A stretch of 15,436 nt of DNA, from assembly GCA_003573635.1 (NCBI GenBank), contig QUTJ01031705.1, positions 1 through 15,436 on the forward strand. Reading direction: 5' to 3'. Each line of letters begins with the position of its first letter. The stretch's first letter is position 1. Both the position numbers and the translations under genes were made by a program. The notes beneath the pieces are model-generated. The model made no database searches and was not told the DNA's origin. It worked only from the letters and a program-made list of their open reading frames with translations. Shown here piece after piece: positions 1 to 7,003 of the stretch. This stretch comes from Goniomonas avonlea. Its lineage: Eukaryota > Cryptophyceae > Goniomonadida > Goniomonadaceae.

Positions 1-644
1 GTTAGACCAGTGATTGACTTGTTAGCATCAACTTGCATATTTTTACTTGCTTGAACTACACCTGGAGTAGTAGGAGCTTGAGAGGCTGGGAGTTGTTCAA
101 AAACAAGAGGTTCCCCTGCGTTGGTGGCTTGAGAAAGACCCTTCAAGTACGATCCACATGTAACATTTCCACTGAGAACACCACCAGCCTTTGGTAGTGC
201 AAGGTCAGCCGTACTCTGTGCCGCCACAGCCGCGGCTTGTGCATTACTCACAGCGGTGTTAGTGATAACCAAATCGTCAAATCGAACTGCCTCACCGTTA
301 CTGGTGGCTTGAGAAAGACCCTTCAAGTACGATCCACATGTAACATTTCCACTGAGNACACCACCAGCCTTTGGTAGTGCAAGGTCAGCTGTACTCTGTG
401 CCGCTACAGCCGCGGCTTGTGCTGTATCAACAACACTCTTAACTTCCAGATCATTAGGGTTTACACCTGCGGCAGACCCCGTTAGTCGAAACCCACTACA
501 AGGTAGGTTTCCAGTAAGAGGGTTAGTCCCGTCTCTCTTCACAAAGCTCTCATCTTTTGCTCCTCCGACATTAATGAGTATACTCTGAACAGCACTACTC
601 AGATCTTTACCATATGTAGTACCATATCTCGATATACTACTCAT
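1..644 (-). CDS. Fibre/spike-like protein with tandem modules (3' end outside window)
   Basis: The frame starts at ATG 644 (MSSISRYGTTYG) and stays open for 214 codons to the window edge, so the C-terminus is missing. After an N-terminal part of about 40 residues come three modules of a type common in phage and virus tail fibres: 'PLTGNL' (42-47), then 'PKAGGVLSGNVTCGSYLKGL' at 91-110 and again at 151-170. Each ends in a short variable turn (ATSNGEAV, ATNAGEPL). The modules are separated by alanine-rich stretches (QAAAVAAQSTADLAL) that could form helical coiled-coil stalks. In this module family the protein normally trimerises and projects from the capsid to bind the host; that role is inferred here. 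It follows the capsid gene on the same strand, with a hairpin in its leader. One base is unresolved (N at 357). I see no receptor-binding domain, which would lie in the missing part. Confidence 0.72.
   Translation of the reverse strand, partial: MSSISRYGTTYGKDLSSAVQSILINVGGAKDESFVKRDGTNPLTGNLPCSGFRLTGSAAGVNPNDLEVKSVVDTAQAAAVAAQSTADLALPKAGGXLSGNVTCGSYLKGLSQATSNGEAVRFDDLVITNTAVSNAQAAAVAAQSTADLALPKAGGVLSGNVTCGSYLKGLSQATNAGEPLVFEQLPASQAPTTPGVVQASKNMQVDANKSITGL
122..242. repeat. Fibre module direct repeat, copy 1
   Basis: A 121-bp unit repeated at exactly 180-bp spacing (302-422). The two copies differ at only two definite positions (210/390 and 225/405), plus the N at 357. Both differences are silent in the encoded protein. 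Confidence 0.95.
302..422. repeat. Fibre module direct repeat, copy 2
   Basis: Second copy of the unit at 122-242, with a period of 180 bp, or 60 codons. It contains the ambiguous base at 357, where copy 1 has A. Near-identity suggests recent duplication or ongoing gene conversion. It could also be a place where read assembly is unsure. Confidence 0.95.
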
Positions 645-646
645 TG

Positions 647-674
647 ATTCTTTTGTTATAGCACACAAAAGAAT
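647..674. terminator. Hairpin after the capsid gene
   Basis: Perfect 10-bp inverted repeat: ATTCTTTTGT at 647-656 and ACAAAAGAAT at 665-674, with an 8-nt loop. It lies about 20 bp past the capsid stop and 2 nt before the fibre start, both genes being leftward. It is one of seven similar hairpins in the window, all at the ends of inferred transcription units, so a 3'-end signal is the likely role. Confidence 0.6.
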
Positions 675-694
675 TATACATATATTTACATGGT

Positions 695-1996
695 TTAACG
701 ATCCATCTTGACTACGCTAGACAAATCGCCTACAGAGTTGAAGGAGATGCTGGTCGTGGACAAAGACTCAGCTATAATGACCAAGCGAGTATCAGTAACG
801 GCATTAGCAAGGTTGAAATCCACTTCAAGTTGGGTTGACCGATCGTCAGCAGGCTTGAAGATGCTGTGCGTGAAAGTAGGCTCCTTCTTCCAATCATCGA
901 GCGAATACCAGCCGGACGAGTTACTATCGAGTAACCAATTAGACATCGTGGTAAAATACGCCTTCGCCACACGCTCTTCAGCCGTAGTAACAGGGTCGGC
1001 ACGAATTTCCTGTTGAACATGAGGAAACGACTGATTGGCATAGGAAAGACGGTAGTTGCGCAACTGGTGAATAGGCTGAGCTGCACCGTCTTCAAGTCTG
1101 AACAAAGTAGGGGGATTACGAGTCGTGACGTTTGCATTGGCTGAAGCATCTTGGAAAGCCATAGTGACGCGGTATACAGTGGGCTTAATAGTGAAAGTGT
1201 GGTTATGAGTAGTACTTACAGGATCGACAGTGGCGAGGTAGGACGTGATCTCCCGAGTGTCAAGGTAATAGCTAGTGTCGGGGACGACTCGCTCTCCCTC
1301 GAGATAGCAGACATTGTAGTGAATATCTAGGATCTGCAAAGTATAGTTATCAGCACTAGGCGTCTCTCCAACCTCCTTGTAGGTCTTGTTTGTGCCCTCA
1401 CCTTCAATGAAGCGAGAGTGCCAGTCGCTTGAAATGTTGAAAGACAAACGGTGATTTGTAGTGCCGGGGATCAAGTTACCCTGCCTCATAATCGACAAAG
1501 CTGTGGGAACATAATTGACCTCGCGATCAGTCCTTTTCTGTGCATCTGCGAGACGACTATCACGGTTCTGAAGAAGATACTGACTACCGATAGTCTCATG
1601 ATAGTCCTTTGAGAAACTCATCTTCTTGCTCAAAGAGTCATCTACGGGCAAATTGTTGCTTGAGGAAACCAAAGTATCAGCCATTTCATATTGAGCGGTG
1701 TTAAACAACCCAGCAGGCGCGTTCCATGCGGGGCAAACCTCTAGTGAGTTTCCTCCAGCACCGACGCGACCAGTACCATTAGTCTGAGACAAACGATACC
1801 TAATAGTCATGTAAGACTCCTGAGGCGACCACCAGTTCAAACCTGAATTCACGAACTTAAATTCGACTGTAGAGCCACCACGGAATTCAGAACCAATGAC
1901 AGGGGTAGACGGTTGGATAGCGACAAAGTGCTTTCGAGTGACTCCGGCATTAGGCAAGGTAAGCTGATCTGCGGATGTCTTGAGATTAAACGACAT
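695..1996 (-). CDS. MCP: Major capsid protein, probable double jelly-roll
   Basis: A 433-residue protein starting at ATG 1996 in an AT-rich leader. Length, beta-rich composition and position directly downstream of the packaging ATPase fit the double-jelly-roll capsid protein of PLVs and virophages, which forms the hexons of the icosahedral shell. The N-terminal part has an alternating strand pattern typical of these proteins (for example 'STVEFKFVNSGLNWW' followed by 'SYMTIRYRL'). Another strand-rich region with 'HTFTIKPTVYRVTMAF' lies in the second half. There are no membrane segments or signal peptide. The call rests on size, gene order and strand pattern, because capsid sequences of this group diverge too much for a diagnostic motif. 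The other morphogenesis genes nearby make an alternative unlikely. Confidence 0.82.
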   Translation of the reverse strand: MSFNLKTSADQLTLPNAGVTRKHFVAIQPSTPVIGSEFRGGSTVEFKFVNSGLNWWSPQESYMTIRYRLSQTNGTGRVGAGGNSLEVCPAWNAPAGLFNTAQYEMADTLVSSSNNLPVDDSLSKKMSFSKDYHETIGSQYLLQNRDSRLADAQKRTDREVNYVPTALSIMRQGNLIPGTTNHRLSFNISSDWHSRFIEGEGTNKTYKEVGETPSADNYTLQILDIHYNVCYLEGERVVPDTSYYLDTREITSYLATVDPVSTTHNHTFTIKPTVYRVTMAFQDASANANVTTRNPPTLFRLEDGAAQPIHQLRNYRLSYANQSFPHVQQEIRADPVTTAEERVAKAYFTTMSNWLLDSNSSGWYSLDDWKKEPTFTHSIFKPADDRSTQLEVDFNLANAVTDTRLVIIAESLSTTSISFNSVGDLSSVVKMDR

Positions 1997-2034
1997 TGTT
2001 ATTTTACTTTACAATAGAGTTTATTTTTAGTTTT

Positions 2035-2760
2035 TTATTCATCGTTCTCAAGCTTTTTCACTAATTCTGTGATTGGTTCAAAAAGGTTCTTTCGAAACGG
2101 GTATGGACTCTTCGTTGTCAAGTCGACCACTAGAAAATCGTGAAATCCAGGCATTATCGTCTTGAACAGTGTGGTTAATGTTTTCTTCTTCAGACCTACA
2201 CGCCGAGCAATTACAGTTCTGGTGTCTGAGTCGTGAATGTCCCACACACAGAACACGTTTGTCATTCTCCTCACGCATGCGTTGGAAGAAAACATATCTT
2301 GGGTCGTTAACACTACACTTAAATTTCTGTGGGTTGAAGCCCAACCAAATGTGCGATCTAACGTACGAAGTTTCTCCTTACCCAACCCCTTGACCTCCAC
2401 ATCATCTAAAACGAGTAAAGTCTTAGTGACACCGTCATACTCATCCAACTCAGGAATGTCAGCTCTGATTTCGTCTGAGGTGTCCTTCCACTCGTCCGCA
2501 CTATCCGGGTGACAGTGACAGACTATAATTCGTTCAAACGGAGGACTCGCAGCCATGATAAGGTTCTTCACAGTCATTGACTTACCACTACCTGGTCGAC
2601 CGGCTAGCACGCATCGATAAGGATGTGTTATATTAGCAATAGCTCTCTCTGGTGTCCAGCTCTCTGTCCAGTCCACTTTCTCTATATTAGGCATAACAAC
2701 AAGCTTATCAATGACCCTACCCCCCGTGGTGCTCTTGCTTTTGCTCTTAGCTTTGATCAT
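2035..2760 (-). CDS. Genome-packaging ATPase, FtsK/HerA (A32-like)
   Basis: A 241-residue P-loop ATPase that would pump viral DNA into the capsid. The Walker A motif is GRPGSGKS (54-61). The Walker B motif is TLLVLDD (114-120), in which the last D would coordinate magnesium. 'LTTQD' at 151-155 matches the polar sensor region of A32-type packaging ATPases, and the following arginines (R164, R165) are candidate arginine fingers. The lysine/serine-rich first 20 residues are probably flexible. The length is typical for PLV and virophage ATPases. It shares a strand with the capsid gene 38 bp downstream, with no hairpin between, so the two may be co-transcribed. The start at ATG 2760 faces the divergent phospholipase gene across 81 bp. 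Confidence 0.95.
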   Translation of the reverse strand: MIKAKSKSKSTTGGRVIDKLVVMPNIEKVDWTESWTPERAIANITHPYRCVLAGRPGSGKSMTVKNLIMAASPPFERIIVCHCHPDSADEWKDTSDEIRADIPELDEYDGVTKTLLVLDDVEVKGLGKEKLRTLDRTFGWASTHRNLSVVLTTQDMFSSNACVRRMTNVFCVWDIHDSDTRTVIARRVGLKKKTLTTLFKTIMPGFHDFLVVDLTTKSPYPFRKNLFEPITELVKKLENDE

Positions 2761-2841
2761 TTACTCTATCCAATATATTGCAGAATTATTTTTAAAGCTC
2801 TTCAGCACTATCACAAAAACTATTAAAATCCTGTATACTAA
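2761..2841. promoter_or_regulatory. Divergent promoter region, ATPase / phospholipase
   Basis: An 81-bp AT-rich spacer between two head-to-head genes. It has a TTTAAAAATAATT stretch on the ATPase side and TATTAAAATCC followed by GTATACTAA just before the rightward ATG. No known promoter consensus can be assigned; the role is inferred from gene orientation. Confidence 0.45.
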
Positions 2842-3567
2842 ATGAGGATTCAACAAGACATCTCCAGACATACACCGTATGAGTATAACTACACCTCTAG
2901 TAACAACCCTAGGGCTACGATGCAAGGTGACGGTTTTGCAAGGGATGTATATGAGAAGTATATTAACAGACCTTTGACACATTTGTATGGAAATCCACTC
3001 AGCAGACCCGGGTTTCCAGGCGAGAACCACATGCCTGGGGGTTATAATTATATGGGGAACGGTACTCATGTATACGAACGTCTTGCTCGAGGTGATGAGG
3101 GTATAAATGCCAGTGACAGGTGTGCTAAAACTCACGACATCGATTATCAGAGGATTTACGAAACAAGAAACGGGATGTCAAATGATGAGTTAGCTATGAA
3201 CGTGCGTGACGCCGACCAGAGATTCACACATTGCCTCAAGACTAGCAACCCAACCGGGATCGTAGACAGGCTGTCGGCCTTCGCTGGTAGGCAAATATTC
3301 GAAGGAAAGAAGATCCTAGAGGACAGAGCTCTACTAGACCCAGGCTATTTCATCGGTGAACCCTTGGTAGAAAGGAACATTACTTCAACACCAGGTATCA
3401 TCAAACCTGAGAACCTTGAACCAGAGGAAGACCCAGAGCAAGAAGGAGGCAAGTTCGAGTCAGGTTGTTGTGAATCCTGTGATAAGTACGACATTTGTGA
3501 GAAGCTCCCCGGGTATAGGCTNAAGATGAACGTGTTCTACCCTGGAGAACTAGACAAGGACAAATAG
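2842..3567 (+). CDS. Parvovirus-type phospholipase A2 domain protein
   Basis: A 241-residue protein with the hallmarks of the phospholipase A2 domain in parvovirus minor capsid proteins. The calcium-binding loop is Y70-M-G72-N-G74. The catalytic helix is D92-R-C-A95-K-T-H98-D99-I-D-Y102, with His98/Asp99 as the expected dyad. A second helix with D123-A-D125-Q-R-F128 resembles the conserved 'ADxxF' segment. In other capsid viruses such domains break the endosomal membrane during entry, and phospholipase domains have been described in adintoviruses; function here is inferred. The C-terminus is acidic (EPEEDPEQE) and then cysteine-rich (C209, C210, C213, C219), perhaps metal- or disulfide-bound. 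One residue (227) is unresolved because of N at 3522. It is transcribed against both neighbours and ends at a shared hairpin. Confidence 0.82.
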   Translation: MRIQQDISRHTPYEYNYTSSNNPRATMQGDGFARDVYEKYINRPLTHLYGNPLSRPGFPGENHMPGGYNYMGNGTHVYERLARGDEGINASDRCAKTHDIDYQRIYETRNGMSNDELAMNVRDADQRFTHCLKTSNPTGIVDRLSAFAGRQIFEGKKILEDRALLDPGYFIGEPLVERNITSTPGIIKPENLEPEEDPEQEGGKFESGCCESCDKYDICEKLPGYRXKMNVFYPGELDKDK

Positions 3568-3597
3568 ATTGTATTTGAAACATTTCTCAAATACAAT
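3568..3597. terminator. Hairpin between convergent genes (phospholipase / 505-aa protein)
   Basis: Perfect 11-bp inverted repeat: ATTGTATTTGA at 3568-3578 and TCAAATACAAT at 3587-3597, loop 8 nt. It begins at the base after the rightward stop codon and ends 8 bp before the leftward gene's stop codon. It can serve both strands as a 3'-end signal. Confidence 0.72.
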
Positions 3598-3605
3598 ACA
3601 AGATT

Positions 3606-5123
3606 TTAATTCTGCATTGCTCCAGGCAAAGTCAATTCAGACGTTTGGTGATTAAGGATATATCCGATATCACGCATTCTCTTAAAGGTTTTTGCTTTAA
3701 TCCAGCGAGGGTTTCTATCACCCTTGAAGTTATACCACGCAACAGACTTACCAGGAATATAAGGATATGGTGAACCCTTTAGTAGATCAGCATTACCGTA
3801 TCTCACGTTTTGAGCAGTAAGACCCTTGAGTTTGTGAAAGAATTTCTTACCATCCGCCGGGATTATATTGAAATCATAGTCAGCGTGAGGTGTGCCGTGC
3901 ATTGGGAGTGTTGAAGCCGTTACACTAGTTGTCGGGGAAGTCGACACGTTTAGCTTGGATGGTGTGGTAAAAGCAGGGGCTCCTCCCTCCTCTTGAATAC
4001 TACCAAGTAGAACATCAGTCGAGTCTTGGTTAGCGGCTTGAATAGCAGCCGCTTGGTTGACAGCGTTACCAAATGCACTGCTAACAATCCGAGATGCTGC
4101 TTGGGTACCAGACGCTTGATCTAGAGCGTTTCCAAATACACTGTTAACGACCTGAACGGCGTCTTCTCTAGAAGCGATCTTTTTGTTAGCAAGTCTAGCA
4201 GCTAATATAGCACCAACTGAACCTATACCCTGTATTGAAGCGCGACGTCTTCCATCACGTTCGATAGTTCGCTCAATAACCTCTCTACCATCGATATCCT
4301 CGAACCAAACCTTACCTTCGGGGTCTTTATACGTTAACTTTCCGTTGTGATCGAACCATTGTTCACCAAATGCGGGTGAAACATAAGGCTGAGTAGGTGA
4401 AACATAAGGTGAACCAGGTGAAACATAAGGTGAACCAGGTGAAAGGTAATGCTGAGTAGGAGAGATGTAAGGAAAGGTCGGGGCTTGTGGAGCAAGTGTC
4501 TGCGGTTGTGAAACATACGGCGGGATGTTTGAAAAAGCGGGCATACCTACTTGAGACGCTTCTTGAACGCGAAACGGTGTCACGTACTGAGGAAACCCTT
4601 GCGCCTGACCGTATGGTGCTGGTGTTGAATTTTGTCCGTCTGCTACTGGAGAACCCATCGCAACACCTTCTGGGGAGTCAAGTAGTCTAGCACGATTCCA
4701 GTGAGAGACAAGGTCGGCACTTTGGTTTGAATGGGGGTTTTGGTTGGGATGGGAATTGTACCCTTCGTAAGCAGCCCATGAACCATCTGGCGAATAGTAA
4801 TACCTTACTGAAGGGGGTGTACCTAACGAACCTAAGCTAGAACTAGAACTTGAACTACTAGATCCAGATGGGAACATTCTAATACCAGGGACAACCGACG
4901 GAATAGAACCGATTCTACCACCAGGAGCTCCAGGCACATATCCTTGAACTTGAGGTACTTGATAGGGTTTGATGTGAGCCACTTGACTCTTAGCTAGAGC
5001 GAGGAAACGCATACGCTCCTCAAGAGAAACATTGACAAGTCTCTTCTTCATACCGGGGTCATGCTTCACTTTCCTCCTTTGATCCCACAGTTCTTGTTTC
5101 AACTTTTCTGCTACAGCTGACAT
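3606..5123 (-). CDS. Putative structural protein, Pro/Ser/Ala-rich with heptapeptide repeats
   Basis: A 505-residue protein that I do not recognise. The first 50 residues are charged and probably helical. Residues 55-250 are low-complexity and rich in P, S, Q and Y, with a run of serines at 88-96 and four 7-residue repeats of the form SP-x-x-(P/H)-Y-(V/L) at about 221-248. Around 324-367 an alanine-rich segment of about 22 residues is repeated (NSVFGNALDQ, SSAFGNAVNQ). The last 90 residues look globular (PYIPGKSVAWYNF, PRWIKAKTFKRMRDIGYIL). It lies among capsid genes and has no signal peptide or membrane segment, so a virion protein such as a minor capsid, cement or tegument component is my inference. 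The start at ATG 5123 follows hairpin 5131-5157. Confidence 0.7.
   Translation of the reverse strand: MSAVAEKLKQELWDQRRKVKHDPGMKKRLVNVSLEERMRFLALAKSQVAHIKPYQVPQVQGYVPGAPGGRIGSIPSVVPGIRMFPSGSSSSSSSSSLGSLGTPPSVRYYYSPDGSWAAYEGYNSHPNQNPHSNQSADLVSHWNRARLLDSPEGVAMGSPVADGQNSTPAPYGQAQGFPQYVTPFRVQEASQVGMPAFSNIPPYVSQPQTLAPQAPTFPYISPTQHYLSPGSPYVSPGSPYVSPTQPYVSPAFGEQWFDHNGKLTYKDPEGKVWFEDIDGREVIERTIERDGRRRASIQGIGSVGAILAARLANKKIASREDAVQVVNSVFGNALDQASGTQAASRIVSSAFGNAVNQAAAIQAANQDSTDVLLGSIQEEGGAPAFTTPSKLNVSTSPTTSVTASTLPMHGTPHADYDFNIIPADGKKFFHKLKGLTAQNVRYGNADLLKGSPYPYIPGKSVAWYNFKGDRNPRWIKAKTFKRMRDIGYILNHQTSELTLPGAMQN
4375..4458. repeat. 21-bp tandem repeat, four copies
   Basis: Units start at 4375, 4396, 4417 and 4438. 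The two middle copies are identical (GGTGAAACATAAGGTGAACC plus one base) and the outer two differ by several bases. They encode the heptapeptide repeat of the 505-residue protein, so copy number could vary without breaking the frame. Confidence 0.93.
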
Positions 5124-5130
5124 TGTTACT

Positions 5131-5157
5131 TTATTATTCTCAGAGAAAGAATAATAA
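5131..5157. terminator. Hairpin after the protease gene
   Basis: Perfect 10-bp inverted repeat: TTATTATTCT at 5131-5140 and AGAATAATAA at 5148-5157, loop 7 nt. It is 2 bp past the protease stop and just upstream of the next leftward start at 5123. It would end the penton-84aa-protease unit. Confidence 0.62.
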
Positions 5158-5159
5158 GA

Positions 5160-5630
5160 TTAAATTAATCGTGCTACACTGTTCCCATGTTCGTGGGCTA
5201 GCATAAACCATGCAATACATCTTTGGCCACAATTGGTTTCTTTCAGTGCGTCACCATAAAATGGATCTTTCTGTTCCCGGTCACGATCTGTATTTTCTAT
5301 CTTCAAACCTTTGTTGTTCTGTTGTAGTCGAGCTCCTAAAAGTTTATTCATGTCTCTCCCAAATGAGTCATAGCATAGCAAGGTATCGCCTTCAGCCCTC
5401 AAACCTACCCAGTGCTCACCGTCGCTATCAGAAGTATCTGTGTTGACTATAGCCATCTGACCTTGTTCAAAGAACCTTGGGATGGTGTCTTTTGCAAATA
5501 CTCCCAAGAATAGATCTCCAAAGAGGGCTTTACCAAGGCGTCCTAGTTCTACGTTGTCGGTGGTTGTGTTCTTCTCTAGTAAGTTGGTGACTTGTCTAAG
5601 GTAGTTGTTATAGGTCTCAACGGCAATCAC
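5160..5630 (-). CDS. PRO: Adenain-like (C5/Ulp1-type) maturation cysteine protease; start uncertain
   Basis: Clear catalytic pattern of the adenovirus-type capsid protease. Numbered from 5630, there is His73 in GEHWVGL, Asp88 in CYDSFGR and Cys134 in TNCGQRC. Such enzymes cleave capsid precursors during maturation. The usual glutamine about six residues before the cysteine is not visible (nearest are Q119/Q120). The frame has no ATG at its 5' end: 5630 is GTG, the first in-frame ATG is at residue 59, and no ATG occurs between the upstream in-frame stop and 5630. The GTG overlaps the TGA stop of the 84-residue gene. The protease frame is -1 to that gene and open from just before a run of eight A's on the coding strand. 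Frameshifting, slippage, stop-restart or non-AUG initiation could explain expression; a homopolymer indel is the mundane option. Function is confident, the start is not. Confidence 0.88.
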   Translation of the reverse strand: MIAVETYNNYLRQVTNLLEKNTTTDNVELGRLGKALFGDLFLGVFAKDTIPRFFEQGQMAIVNTDTSDSDGEHWVGLRAEGDTLLCYDSFGRDMNKLLGARLQQNNKGLKIENTDRDREQKDPFYGDALKETNCGQRCIAWFMLAHEHGNSVARLI

Positions 5631-5881
5631 TTCCTCCTCCCCTTGTGGTTCCGGGTTTTTTTTCGACCGTTACCAGCGAGAGTCAAACCCTGACCAGTGA
5701 ACTGATTATAAGCAGCACGACCGATAGTTCCGACACAAGGTGCTGCGGCTTGAAAATTCTTATTTTGAAGAAGAGAGGAGAAACGGTCGAAGAAACCAGC
5801 TCCAGACTGGCCTCTTGGCATTACAGCAGTAGCATACGTCCCCTGATGGAAAGACGGAGGTCGTACTGAGTTAATTGGCAT
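5627..5881 (-). CDS. Small basic protein overlapping the protease gene
   Basis: An 84-residue protein starting at ATG 5881, between penton and protease on the same strand. It has a glycine/phenylalanine patch (GAGFFDRFSSLL, 27-38), a possible helix around 39-60, and a strongly basic tail (GRKKTRNHKGRRK). I do not recognise a family. The basic tail and position suit a DNA- or capsid-associated virion protein, or a cleaved partner of the protease. Its stop codon overlaps the GTG at which the protease frame is usually opened. The run of eight A's within codons 73-76 could let ribosomes move to the -1 frame, giving a fusion of about 240 residues with the protease. It may therefore be the front part of that protein and not an independent gene. 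Confidence 0.62.
   Translation of the reverse strand: MPINSVRPPSFHQGTYATAVMPRGQSGAGFFDRFSSLLQNKNFQAAAPCVGTIGRAAYNQFTGQGLTLAGNGRKKTRNHKGRRK
5656..5663 (-). other. Candidate -1 slippery site (A8 on coding strand)
   Basis: In the 84-residue frame the run reads CGA-AAA-AAA-ACC, which contains the all-A form of the X-XXY-YYZ slippery heptamer in the right phase. A -1 move enters the protease frame with no stop before its conserved part. A strong downstream pseudoknot is not obvious; only a short CCC/GGG pairing is seen. The run is also a typical place for transcript slippage or sequencing error. Confidence 0.45.
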
Positions 5882-5921
5882 TTTAATGTAAGGTGAATTA
5901 ATTTATTTAACTTATATTTTC

Positions 5922-6719
5922 TCACTTCCCTTCATCCCATAGAAAGATTACACGTGCACTCCAGAAATCCCCGTTAGTGTCTATTGATCGACCAGACTGA
6001 TCAGTAATCCAAAACTTTATATTTTGAATATCAGAACCAACCCACTTAGAACAGTCAGCCTCGACTGGATGGTAGGGAATGGCATTGTTGAGACTACCAG
6101 CTGCAACTGTAATTGGAATAGTACCGATCACTGCACCAGATCTTCCGTTCAGATACGAGGAAGAGGGGACTAGTGAACAATGCACAAGAATGTGCTCGAG
6201 CTCGGAGAAGCGTGCGACACTGTCAGCGAGGAAAGTTTGGTTTGGTATGATTGTAAAACCACTAGAAGGCAAGAGTTGGCTGTCGAACCCTAGTAGGTTC
6301 CTAATGGTGTTCCCTCCTGTGAAATCGACTCTGTACCCGGTGGTGGAGACAACGATGTTAACCTTCTGCTGAGCTTCAAAGGGTTCTAGAGAGAACAGAT
6401 CAGCGGGATCTCCCTCTAGTTGAACGTATGAATCTAGGATTGCCTCTAATGCGGGTAGCGAGTACTGCCCATGAGGGATTGTGATAGTCCTCACACCGAC
6501 TCCATTCTTCTCATACACGAACTGATCGTTATCGCTCGTAACGTTCCTCACGGTATTCCAGAAACTCATCTCAGTGCACATTAGTCTGAAGTTTTTTATA
6601 CGTTGAGAGATATACCAGGGTGACTTGAAGTTCACACTGAATGAGCTACCGTCACTAGAAATATCTTCAGCGCCTGAAGCCGGGTTACTTGAGATTAAAA
6701 GTAGCTTCTGCTTCGTCAT
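5922..6719 (-). CDS. mCP: Minor capsid protein (penton)
   Basis: A 265-residue protein with the order of segments typical of PLV/virophage pentons, the single jelly-roll proteins at the fivefold vertices. There is a first strand region and then 'IKNFRLMCTEMSFWNTV' (42-58). Next come 'TITIPHGQYSLPALEAIL' (the IPxGxYS(L) turn plus helix), 'VDFTGGNTIRNLLGF', 'LEHILVHCSLVPSS', and late 'ITDQSGRSID'. There is no signal peptide or membrane segment. It is the first gene of a leftward run with the 84-residue gene (40 bp away) and the protease. No hairpin lies inside that run; one follows the protease. Starting at ATG 6719, it shares a 49-bp divergent promoter region with the small basic proteins. Motif order and context make this secure. 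Confidence 0.9.
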   Translation of the reverse strand: MTKQKLLLISSNPASGAEDISSDGSSFSVNFKSPWYISQRIKNFRLMCTEMSFWNTVRNVTSDNDQFVYEKNGVGVRTITIPHGQYSLPALEAILDSYVQLEGDPADLFSLEPFEAQQKVNIVVSTTGYRVDFTGGNTIRNLLGFDSQLLPSSGFTIIPNQTFLADSVARFSELEHILVHCSLVPSSSYLNGRSGAVIGTIPITVAAGSLNNAIPYHPVEADCSKWVGSDIQNIKFWITDQSGRSIDTNGDFWSARVIFLWDEGK

Positions 6720-6768
6720 TGTTTATATTAAACTTAGAAATCTTTTTAGTTGCTTAATAATAAAATCA
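6720..6768. promoter_or_regulatory. Divergent promoter region, penton / small basic proteins
   Basis: A 49-bp strongly AT-rich gap between two start codons, with AATATAAAC on the penton side and TTAATAATAAAATC on the other. The role comes from orientation; no consensus could be assigned. Confidence 0.45.
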
Positions 6769-6978
6769 ATGACTCGTAAAACAGCACAACGTGGTGGGTT
6801 TAGAATTCCACCCGGACTTGTAAAACAGGTTCTACCACATATCCTCCCTATTGCTATGGGAGCCCCAGGGATGATCAAGGACATCGTAAGCCTTGTTAAG
6901 GGTAACGGGCACAAGAGGAGGGCTGCACCTAAGAAGAAGACAAAGGGGGGTGGATGCGGATGCAAGAAGAAGCATTAA
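6769..6978 (+). CDS. Small basic Gly/Cys-tailed protein, probable core (mu-like) protein
   Basis: A 69-residue protein. The same frame is open from 6625, but that extension overlaps the penton gene on the other strand, and ATG 6769 follows the AT-rich divergent leader. It begins MTRK, has an 'RGGF' turn and then a hydrophobic segment rich in P, G and A (about 12-43, LVKQVLPHILPIAMGAPGMI). It ends in a basic, glycine/cysteine tail (APKKKTKGGGCGCKKKH). The plan of basic end, GGF and proline-broken hydrophobic stretch resembles the small core or membrane-active proteins of adenovirus-like capsid viruses (protein X/mu or VI-type). That likeness is structural, not proven. Likely roles are DNA condensation or capsid-interior packing, perhaps after protease cleavage. 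Confidence 0.68.
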   Translation: MTRKTAQRGGFRIPPGLVKQVLPHILPIAMGAPGMIKDIVSLVKGNGHKRRAAPKKKTKGGGCGCKKKH

Positions 6979-7003
6979 AAATAAAATAAATCTCATATGC
7001 TAA

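Noticed and set aside
122-422. CRISPR-like array in the fibre repeats
   Set aside because: There are only two long copies, in frame and coding, with a 59-bp interval; no short regularly spaced repeats.
2761-3135. Leftward 124-codon open frame opposite the phospholipase gene
   Set aside because: It is antisense to a gene with clear catalytic motifs, shows no family features, and overlaps the divergent promoter.
357-3522. Ambiguous bases N at 357 and 3522 as signs of gene damage
   Set aside because: Single unresolved bases that leave both frames open; more likely base-calling or polymorphism than mutation.
6625-6768. N-terminal extension of the 69-residue basic protein
   Set aside because: It runs antisense through the start of the penton gene and the divergent promoter; ATG 6769 fits the compact layout and the MTRK start of its neighbour.
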